From Achatina immaculata (Eukaryota; Mollusca; Gastropoda; Stylommatophora; Achatinidae): a stretch of DNA of 64,000 bases. The notes under the pieces are model-generated. The model saw only the letters and a program-made list of their open reading frames with translations, did no database searches and was not told the origin of the DNA. The DNA lies in the NCBI GenBank assembly GCA_009760885.1, contig CM019696.1:49840574-49904573 (forward strand), written 5' to 3'. Shown here piece by piece: positions 34,252 to 46,200 of the stretch. Position 1 is the first letter of the stretch. Each line of letters opens with the position of its first letter. Position numbers and translations under genes: made by a program.

Positions 34252-37200
34252 CTGTGAATACAGCAAACACTGAAAGGTAAAACTCACCTGTGAGTACAGC
34301 AAATACTGAAAGGTAAAACCTGTGAATACAGCGAACACTGAAAGGTAAACTCACCTGTGAATACAGCAAACACTGAAAGGTAAACTCACCTGTGAATACA
34401 GCAAACACTGAAAGGTAAAACTCACCTGTGAATACAGCAAATACTGAAAGGTAAAGCTCTCAAAATCAAATTCAATGTTAGGTTTAATACCTGTCACCAG
34501 GTAAACATGACCTAATTATTTTACTTCAGCACAGTCAAACGGGGGACAAAGATGTCTGTTCATTTCTCGGTACTGCTGCTGAGGTCTGCGTACCAGAACT
34601 AGGACCTGCCTCTTGCTGGTTCTTCTGCTAACTGACAGATGTCCTCTCTCAGCTGGCTGATGTCCTATATCAGTTTGGCCAATGTGTCCTGTATCAAGCT
34701 GGCTTATGTCCTATCTAAGCCTGGCCAATGTCCTGTTCAAAGCTGTGAACTGTGACACAAGGAAATCACTGCCTTTTCTGGGCAAATGAAGAAGAAGTCT
34801 TATCTGGCAAATGTTATAGATGGAAAACATTACAATGAAAATAATTCTGAAAAGGAAGCCTAGAACAAAACAGAACAGAACATAGTGCAGTAGTACAGAT
34901 GGGGATTGGGGGAGGAGAGAAATGACACAATATAGAGAGACAGGTGGATTGACAGCTTGTCAAGGTGTATATTTGTCTCCCCTCTTTCAAGTCCAACACA
35001 GACGTGTACATACAACCCGTTTTTCTTATGTAAACACCTATATATGACCTGGTTTTCTTACATAAATACCTGTATATACGACCTGCTTTTCTTACATAAA
35101 CACCTGCACATAAGACCTGTTTTTCTTATGTAAACACCTGTACATATGACCTGCTTTTCTTAAGTAAACACCTGTACACATGACCTGTTTTTCTTAGGTC
35201 TGTACATGTAATATACTAACAGCCAAGTAAGCAGCCTGCTCTGTTATGCTATACCTGATATGTTAAGACAAAGTCACTCTCATGTTTGTCCTTGAAAATG
35301 TAAGAGCTCTAGGACATGAAAAAGCATGGGATCTCTACATCTACATGATCAGAAGATACTTGATCTGTGAAGATTCATGATCTGGCAGATACCAGAAGAT
35401 ACTTGATCTGGCAGATGTCAGAAGATACATGACCTGGCAGATGTCAGAAGATACATGATCTGGCAGATGTCAGAAGATACTTGATCTGGCAGATGTCAGA
35501 AGATACATGACCTGGCAGATATCAGAAGATACATGACCTGGCAGATATCATTTACACTAATGTGGATGCTTGCAAGATAGAAGATTTCAAAGCCCATAGT
35601 GACAAAGCATCTTAGTTCAGCATAAATGACTAAAATATGGTGATGCCACATACGGTGACACCATATATACAAATGCCATGTTAAGGGCATAAGAAGAACT
35701 GTAAACCAATACACAGCAAGTCAAAAAGAAACTGCACAACAAGGGATGTAACCTTTGATGACAGGGCTTCAAAAAACATCACTGCACAAGCATCATGAGA
35801 ACCTCCTACACAAGCACCATGAGAATCTCCTACACAAGAACCATGAGAACCTCCTACACAAGCATCATGAGAATCTCCTACACAAACATCATGAGAATCT
35901 CCTACACAAGCAACATGAGAATCTCCTACACAAGCACCATGAGAACCTCCTACACAAGCAACATGAGAACCTCCTACACAAACAACATGAGAATCTCCTA
36001 CACAAGCAACATGAGAACCTCCTACACAAGCACCATGAGAACCTCCTACACAAGCACCATTAGAACCTCCTACACAAGCATCATGAGAACCTCCTACACA
36101 AGCACCATGAGAACCTCCTACACAAGCACCATGAGAACCTCCTACACAAGCACCATGAGAACCTCCTACACAAGCACCATGAGAACCTCCTACACAAGCA
36201 CCATGAGAATCTCCTACACAAGCAACATGAGAACCTCCTACACAAACAACATGAGAATCTCCCACACAAGCATCATGAGAACCTCCTCCATAAACTTCAC
36301 AGGGCATAGCATGGTAAATCCATAAAACAAACAGAAGAAACCTGAGACAAGAAACATCACAATAAGAAATGCCAGAGGCAATAATAACATAAATTCTTCT
36401 GATCATGCCACATATCATCGCAAGAAACCAAAATTATACTCACATTTGGATCTAATATTTCAATCTGGCAACTATAGCAACACCTGAAACATTGAGAGAA
36501 AAAAAAAACATTCCAAATTTTACAAATCTCCACTGTAAAATTTATTCAGTAGAATAGAAAAATTTCTTTCATATAAAAATAATTTAAAAACTGGAAATAA
36601 AATTCTGACATTACTGTTTATCATCTGAAAGTGAGAGTATGTGGACTGATGGTAAAGGCAGCTAAAACATTCTGTATGTGAATGATTTATGCAAATGATG
36701 ATGGATGACAAATGAACCATGCAAAGGGTGATAAATGAACAAAAGATAGCTTAGCGGAGTTTTCTAGACTGCCTATGTTATAACAGCTTTCTAGACTGCC
36801 TATGTTTTGACAGCTTTCTAGACTGCCTATGCTGTAACAGCTTTCTGGACTGCCTATGTTGTAACAGGTTTCTAGACTGCCTACAATGTAACAGCTTTCT
36901 AGACTGCCTACAATGTAACAGCTTTCTAGACTGCCTACAATGTAACAGCTTTCTAGACTGCCTATGCTGTAACAGCTTTCTGGACTGCCTATGTTGTAAC
37001 AGCTTTCTAGACTGCCTACAATGTAACAGCTTTCTAGACTGCCTATGCTGTAACAGCTTTCTGGACTGCCTATGTTGTAACAGCTTTCTAGACTGCCTAT
37101 GTTGTACAGCTTTCTTGACTGCCTATGTTGTAACAGGTTTCTAGACTGCCTATGTTGTAACAGCTTTCTAGACTGGCTATGTTGTACAGCTTTCTTGACT

Positions 37201-40200
37201 GCCTATGTTGTAACAGCTTTCTGGACTGCCTATGTTGTACAGCTTTCTAGACTGCCTATGTTGTACAGCTTTCTTGACTGCCTATGTTGTAACTTCTGGA
37301 CTGCCTATGTTATAACAGCTTTCTGGACTGCCTATGTTATAACAGCTTTCTGGGCTGCCTATGTTGTAACAGCTTTCTGGACTGCCTATGTTGTAACAGC
37401 TTTCTGGACTGCTTATGTTGTTTAACAGCTTTCTGGACTGCTTATGCTGTAATAGCTTTCTAGACTGCCTATGTTGTAACAGATTTCTAGACTGCCTATG
37501 TTGTAACAGATTTCTGGACTGCCTATGCTGTAACAGCTTTCTAGACTGCCTATGTTGTAACAGCTTTCTAGACTGCCTATGTTGTAACAGCTTTCTAGAC
37601 TGCCTATGTTGTAACAGCTTAAGTGAAAGTACTGGCCCAGTACAAACACTACAGAATCTGAATTCAATGATCCACTACACCAAGTACAAAAAAGCTCCTT
37701 TTACTCAAAATTTAAATTTTTGGTCAATGAAAGAATGAAAATAACAGAAGAAACCAAATGGACAATTTTCTTGTGAGATACATTTAAAAACACTCCATCA
37801 AATTACAATAAGTCAGAGAAATCACATGATGAACACGCAAACACTTACACTGGCCCAGAAGTTAGAAGATCAAATCACAACAACTGCCAGACAATTCACA
37901 TGATGAATACGCAAACACTTAACAATGGCCCAGAAGTTAGAAGATCAAATCACAACAACTGCCAGACAATTCACATGATGAACACGCAAACACTTAACAA
38001 TGGCCCAGAAGTTAGAAGATCAAATCACAACAACTGCCAGACAATTCACATAATGAACACGCAAACACTTACTCTGGCCCAATGTTAGAAGATAAATCAC
38101 AGTAACTGTCAGAGAAATCACATGATGAACACGCAAACACTTACACTGGCCCAGAAGTTAGAAGATCAAATCACAACAACTGCCAGACAATTCACATGAT
38201 GAACAGGCAAACACTTACACTGGCCCGGATGTTAGAAGATCTGAGGCCAAAAACTCTTTATATGCCTCCGGTGGGAAAAGATGGTGGTAGGACCTGGCAA
38301 GATGTGGGGCTGACACCAAGGTTAAACCTGCAAAAGTATAAACTTTGTGCATTCATGTATGAAAATTTTATATACTCTAGCTAATGAGTTTCATTTACAC
38401 ATTTTGAGAATCACTGTCAGTTAATTCATTTGAGAACCACTGTGGTCCAAGAAAATCTGTAAAATAAATATGTTGCCAGAAAGCCAATGTATTAACAGTT
38501 GTATATGACTCAGTTTTTACCCATTTACAATTTTCTGAGATCTTTTGACCTCTATCTCTGCCACCCCATAATCTTTATCTTTGCTTGTTTGTGATCGCTG
38601 TCTTCTGATCACTATATATATATATATCTATATATCTCTTCTGATCACTATATATCGCTAGCTTGTGGTCACTAACTTTATATCTGCTACAGTCAACAAC
38701 AGACATTCCCTGGAAAATTACACTCAACATACTAATAGAACTATGAACATCTTACACTCTCTGACCAGTTGATATCACCATACACTCTTCAGTACACTCT
38801 CTGACTGACTGATATCACCATACACTCTTCAGTACATTCTCTGACCAGCTGATATCACCATACACTCTTCAGTACACTCTCTGACTGGTTGATATCACCA
38901 TACACTCTTCAGTACATTCTCTGACCAGCTGATATCACCATACACTCTTCAGTACATTCTCTGACTGGCTGATATCACCATACACTCTTCAGTACATTCT
39001 CTGACTGGCTGATATCACCATACACTCTTCAGTACATTCTCTGACTGGCTGATATCACCATACACTCTTCAGTACTCTGACTGGCTGATATCACCATACA
39101 CTCTTCAGTACATTCTCTGACTGGCTGATATCACCATATACTCTTCAGTACACTCTCTGACTGGCTGATATCACCATACACTCTTCAGTACATTCTCTGA
39201 CTGGCTGATATCACCATATACTCTTCAGTACATTCTCTGACTGGCTGATATCACCATACACTCTTCAGTACTCTCTGACTGGCTGATATCACCATACACT
39301 CTTCAGTACACTCTCTGACTGGCTGATATCACCATACACTCTTCAGTACATTCTCTGACTGGCTGATATCACCATACACTCTTCAGTACACTCTCTGACC
39401 AGCTGAGACCAACATACATTCTTTAGTACACTGACCAGTTGAGACCAACATATATTTTTAATACACTCTCTGGCAGGCTGAGATCAATATACATTCTTCA
39501 ATACACTCTCTAACCAGCTGAGACCAACACACATTCTTTAATACACTCTCTAACCAGCTGAGACCAACACACATTCTTTAATACACTCTCTAACCAGCTG
39601 AGACCAACATACATTCTTTAATACACTCTCTAACCAGCTGAGACCAACATACATTCTTTAATACACTCTCTAACCAGCTGAGACCAACACACATTCTTTA
39701 ATACACTCTCTAACCAGCTGAGACCAACACACATTCTTTAATACACTCTCTAACCAGCTGAGACCAACACACATTCTTTAATACACTCTCTAACCAGCTG
39801 AGACCAACTCACATTCTTTAATACACTCTCTAACCAGCTGAGACCAACACACATTCTTTAATACACTCTCCAACCAACTGAGATCAATATACATTCTTCA
39901 ATACACTCTCTAACCAGCTGAGACCAACACACATTCTTTAATACACTCTCTAACCAGCTGAGACCAACACACATTCTTTAATACACTCTCTAACCAGCTG
40001 AGACCAACATACATTCTTTAATACACTCTCTAACCAGCTGAGACCAACATACATTCTTTAATACACTCTCTAACCAGCTGAGACCAACACACATTCTTTA
40101 ATACACTCTCTAACCAGCTGAGACCAACACACATTCTTTAATACACTCTCTAACCAGCTGAGACCAACACACATTCTTTAATACACTCTCTAACCAGCTG

Positions 40201-43200
40201 AGACCAACTCACATTCTTTAATACACTCTCTAACCAGCTGAGACCAACACACATTCTTTAATACACTCTCCAACCAACTGAGACCAACATATATTCTTTA
40301 ATACACTCTCTAACCAGCTGAGACCAACACACATTCTTTAATACACTCTCTAACCAGCTGAGACCAACACACATTCTTTAATACACTCTCTAACCAGCTG
40401 AGACCAACACACATTCTTTAATACACTCTCCAACCAGCTGAGACCAACATATATTCTTTAATACACTCTCTAACCAGCTGAGACCAACATATATTCTTTA
40501 ATACACTCTCTAACCAGCTGAGACCAACATATATTCTTTAATACACTCTCTAACCAGCTGAGACCAACATATATTCTTTAATACACTCTCCAACCAACTG
40601 AGACCAACATATATTCTTTAATACACTCTCTGACCAGCTGAGACCAACACACATTCTTTAATACACTCTCCAACCAACTGAGACCAACATATATTCTTCA
40701 ATACACTCTCTGACCAGCTAAGACCAACACACATTCTACAATCTATACATCAGGCACTTTGCTTTCAGCAAACATTCATCATCATCTTGCCATCTTCTTC
40801 TTTCTCTCACATCTAAAGTGCTGGTGGATTTTCAACACTAAACCTACATATTCTACCTGATTACTTTGCTGTACTCAGACCTCACCGTTTCTCTCACTTC
40901 ATTGTGAAACTTGTTCCAATAAGCCACTTTCTAACAAATATTTCAACCTTAAAAGAGCACAGCACCAAAGTACTTACTGCAGACTTTACACTCGATAGGC
41001 AACTCACAGTACTTGCTTTTGCACTGCGGGCAGAAATAGCCGCTGGTGCTGAAACCCTGGGCTGTCTTGCTGTCCAAGTGGCTGCGACAGGAAGGAAATC
41101 AAATAGAAATGCAGCAGAAATCTGGCCAGTGCTATCACTGTGTTATCAAAATAACGGCGCCTCATCCTGCTTCAAACATCTCTGTGAAAGACTAGATGCC
41201 TGAAGGACTACAACTTGGTATTTCTTCTGCCCTCAGTTTCGTATGCTTAGCTTTCTAAACGGGAAGCTGGGTTGTTTCCATGAATCCTGCTGTCAATAGG
41301 AGGTCTTTGTAGAAACATACAGTTTCTCCTCCATGCTTCTTTCTTGGGGAGATACCTGTGCTCTGAAGTCTCTGTACATGGTGTAGATCTGTAGTATGTA
41401 CTTGGTATTAAAACTTAATCCTTTGACTACTTGTAAAGTGACAAATAGGGCATGAAACATTAGCTGGTTAATGTGACAAACAGGGCATAAAACATTAGCT
41501 AGTTAATGTGACAAATAAGAGGCAAAGAAGCTATCAAATTTGGCAATAAGTGACTCATAGCTGACATTCTAGCATCAGAGTTAGCGAACCAGTGCTGCTC
41601 AAGACCCTGTCTCATCTCTCCACTGGTATCCCCAGTAACAGACCTAGCCAGACAGGGACTGCCACAGTCTCCCTGGTGGTGGAGTCTGCTAAAGAAGCAT
41701 GCACACTCTCTACTTTCAGCCCCACCCAGGGAATGAAAAAACAGCCAACACAGCCCACTCCCAAGCAAGCACCATGATGTGCCTCAACATCCTTCCTGCA
41801 TCAGCTGCAAAGTGCATTTCCAGAGAGAAGATGAAGAAGAAGAAGAAGCAGAAGAAGAAGAAGAAATGCATTAAAACAGCTATGAGGGGTGATTGATAAG
41901 TTCTTAGCTTAAGGTACAAATACTTGAAACACATAGTTGATATTAGGTGCATTCGTAGATCAAGTTAATGTAAGATTAAACACCAAGTTTCAAGAAATTA
42001 ACCACAACCAATTTTTTTTAACAGGCTACTGAAGTGGAAAGGGGTGACAGAAATTGAGAAAATGGATCAAATTTCTCATCAAGCAGTCATTCGCTACATC
42101 TGCATCAAGGGCTTATCAATGAAGGAGATCCATGAGACTATGGTAGAGACTCTAGGGGAGAGTGTCCCTTCTTACAGCACAGTGAAGAAATGGGCAGCTC
42201 AACTCAAACATGTAAGGGAGAGTCTGGAAGATGATCCCCGTCCAGGAAGACCAAGAACGGTAACCACAGATGAAACCACCGGCAGAATCCATGACATGAT
42301 AATGGAGGATTGACGATTAACTGAGCGATACATTGCTACTAAGTTGGGCATCTCCCAGGAACATGTTCATGCCATTATTCACAATGATCTTCAAATGACA
42401 AAGGTGTCTGCTCGATGGGTCCTGAAACTTCATGGAGCGTCTCAACATGTCAAGAGACAATCCTGGCCATTTTTCTGCAGATCCTGAAAAGTTTCTACAG
42501 CAATTTGTGACTGGGGAGGAGACTTGGGTTCATCATTTTCAACAAGAAACCAAAGAACGGTCAAAACGGTGGAAACATCATGGATCCCCACCTCCAAAGA
42601 AAGCAAGGGTGGTTCTGTCTGCAGGCAAAGTGATGGCTTCCATCTTTTGGGATTCAGAAGGTTTGCTATTGGTAGACTATCTTCAAAAGGGCATAAAGGT
42701 CACTTGGGGCCTATTATGCTAATCTTGTGAAGCAACTCTGGGTCAAACTGAAGAAAAAGTGTCAAGGGAAAATGACAAGAGAGTCATCTTTCAACAAGAC
42801 AATGCTCCAGTTCACAAGTCAGAGGTGGCAATGGCTGCCACTCATGAATGCGGCTTCCAGCTTCTTGAACATCTTCCTTACTCCCCAGATTTGGCCCATT
42901 TGGACTATTACCTGTTTACCAAACTCAAAAAGGAGCTCAGTGGTCGCAAATTTGCTTCAGATGATGACGTTATTCATGCTGTAGACCACTTTCTACTGCC
43001 ACAAAATGCTGAAGGGATCCGTATGCTCCAGGATCGCTGGACTAAGTGCATAAACTTGCAAGGGGACTATGTTGAGAAATACCCCAAAAAAGTTGTCCAC
43101 AAATAATCCGTTGTACCTCATGCCGAGAACTTATCAATCACCCCTCATAGTTAATGAGACAAACTTAGCACATAAAAAAAACTTAACCTGGTAAATGTGA

Positions 43201-46200
43201 CAAGTATAACACAAGAACATCAACAAATTAACACAACCAACATGGCACAAAAACAACAGCTAGCTACTAGTATAACGGCTGAGGCATAAAGATGTCTGCT
43301 GGTTAATGTGGTAAACATGGAACACAAACATCAACTGGCTAATGTGACAAAGAAAAATAAACCCAACCTACCACATGCACATAGATGGCTTTTCTCCCTT
43401 TTCCTTCTCACCTCCCAGCGAATGATGAGGAAACCCTGACCAATAATCAAACAAACAAAAAAGAAAACACTGGATAGTTTATAATAAGATTTCCACTGAT
43501 TAACAGTTTATATGATAAGACTTCTACTGATCAATAGTTCAGGATAAGACTTCTACTGATCAATAGTTCAGGATAAGACTTCTGCTGATCAACAGCTTAT
43601 GATAAGAGTTCTGCTAACTGATAGTTTATGATAAGAATTCTACTCAATCCACATAAACATCAAATTAGGTCTGTATCATCAAATGGAGATTGGGCTAAGT
43701 TAAACATCAATCTTTGTATTACAAAAGAAAAGTCCTTGATTGATCTGTTTAGCTCGGAGGAATACGCCATGTGCAGGAGGCACCTCCAAGGAAGATCTTT
43801 CCAACTGCTCCTCATCCCAGCAGTCATTAGGGCTCCTCATCCCAGCAGTCACTAGGGCTCTTCATCCCAGCAGTCACTAGGGCTCCTCATCCCAGCAGTC
43901 ACTAGGGCTCCTCATCCCAGCGGTCACTAGGTTATCTACAGCTCAACTATACCAGAGATGACCTTCATCTGCATATTAAAACTCCAGTCTGGTCCCAACA
44001 GTATGGAGCTTCCTACCAAGAAATCTCATATTTTTTTTGTCATAAAGAATTAGTCCATCATCATCATCATATGACACAAAAAAGCATTTAACAGACTGCG
44101 GACCTTTCATCACAAAACTGTGTTAGTGCTTTTAATGACTAGAAAAGCAGTGGCTTTTGGGGTTGTTATCTGGAGTATGCAGGAAACTCTCTACCGTAGA
44201 GAGTCATGGCCCAGAGGGGCCCACCCCCCTTAGAGTGTCGGGAGTTTGAAGGGCCGAGGCACTTGTCTGAGAGGGGGTACTTCCTCTGGTGATCTGAGGG
44301 AGTTGTGTTGTTGTTCCGCTCTCTACGGTAGAGAGTTTCCTGCATATGCACATACATGACATCTGATGACAATACAAAGATACAAAATAATATACTGAAA
44401 ACTATATGGAAGGCGGACATCTGCGAGGCAAAATGGTTAATCTTTCAAGGTGAAGGTCAGCTGAGGCACACCCCCCCCCCCCAAGCAGAAATGGGTACCC
44501 AACTTCTGGTGTTGGGGAAGGAAAGGCAGCCAGGTGTGATCATCCTCTAGTGTGCCGACAGGTCAAGGAAAATATGGGCACTAACAACATATCCCTATGT
44601 GCTTCCAAGGTCAAGGAAAATATGGGCACTAACACCATATCCCTATGTGCTTCCAAGGTCAAGGAAAATATGGGCACTAACATCATATCCCTATGTGCCT
44701 CCAAGGTCAAGGAAAATATGGGCACTAACACCATATCCCTATGTGCCTCCAAGGTCAAGGAAAATATGGGCACTAACACCATATCCCTATGTGCCTCCAA
44801 GGTCAAGGAAAATATGGGCACTAACACCATATCCCTATGTGCCTCCAAGGTAATGACTGGGTTACATTTACTTTCTGACTTCTACACGGAAGGCTAGATC
44901 TGGTCATGATTCTCTGCAATCTAAGACAGGCCCACGTTTGCTGTAAGCTCCTCCTTAATGCATCTCTCAATGCAGAGCAACTGATGACACCGGTTCTATG
45001 CCAACTTATACTTTCTTTTCTGCATTATTTTACATAATGTCCACAAATGACATCGGAACATCCAACCCTCCAGCTGTGTGGACATAAAGAGACAGATGTC
45101 ATGTCTCAGTGAGGAGACAAGTGGCTCTCCCAGGGAATAATTTCAAGCCTAAGGTAAGGGATGGGATGTCAGTTCTGTAAAAGAACATTTAATTGTGAAA
45201 ATCTTTTCCGGACAATGATTTAACATATAGGAGAGGATTTGGGTGCAGCCTGGTTTGAAAAGGGAGGATTTGCACATGGGACACTGAGAACCACTGGTCT
45301 AAATCTTCTGTCCTGCCAAGAGGCTTTTAGAGATACAAATTTAACCCAGGGCTTCTCAACCAGTGGGGAATCCCTCTCCAGGGAAAACTTTAGGGTGGGG
45401 GAAATCTGGACCACAGATTCTACAAGAAGAAACAGAACATGTTCTTATCTGGCTCTTAGGTGTGGGTTGGGGGGGGGGGGATAAATTTATCTGACTCACC
45501 CTGGACCCCAACAACCAACACTGATTTGGGGGGGAAGGGGGGGAAATCGATGACATGAAAAGAAAAAAAAAAAGAACCACTTGTACAGAGATGGGAAGGA
45601 AACATAAAGAAACTGTTAGGAAAAAAAGCTTGATTAGAAACAGTGAAACTCAGGACCAAGTGGCACATGACATGGGGGAGGGGAAGGCAGCTGATATGAT
45701 TAAACATACCAAGGACCACACAAAACTCAGAAGCATAATCATCCTCACCTACCAGTGCGGCCTTGAACTTCATGAACAAATAAAGAAACAATAAAACTAC
45801 AAAAGGTGGAGATAACTGCAAGATGGAGGTAACAGCAAAATGGAGATCCACTGCAACCAGTGTTCCCTATGGCACTGAATGATGATAAGGATGATGAATT
45901 TCAGAACTTTCAGTTTAGTTTGCTACCTTTTTATAACACCAGCACAAAACACCCATGAAGACAGACATCTTGACTTCCAGTCAAAGAGTTTTTTATGTCT
46001 TCTGTTTGGGTGTGTCAAAACTGTGACTGCCTTCATCAGGGGATGGGACTCCAGCATGAAAGCAGGAATGGATTACACCATTTCAAGATGATTTTGTGTG
46101 TGATTTCTGCACAAACAGTGGAACCATTCCTTGGTTGGTGCTTGGACTAGGGAGACTACGTGCTTGGACTGGGTAGACTAGGTATGTGCTGTTAGTGTTT

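Noticed and set aside
34250..34460. CRISPR-like array of direct repeats
   Set aside because: Repeats are contiguous with no unique spacers, the genome is eukaryotic and there are no cas genes. The same holds for every other array here.
35681..36418. Long - strand frame with repeated V-G-G-S-H-G-A-C octapeptides
   Set aside because: The 24-bp array is a multiple of three and is open in several frames on both strands. There is no start context or domain, and it lies within a GTF2H2 intron.
37099..37738. Cys/Leu-rich repeated frame
   Set aside because: Produced by the 27-bp array; frames switch where units have one-base deletions.
43412..43435. 24-nt version of GTF2H2 exon E8
   Set aside because: The internal donor gives phase 1, but E9 needs phase 2 to read H-L-D-S-K. 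The 64-nt version gives both the right phase and the K-P-S-M match.
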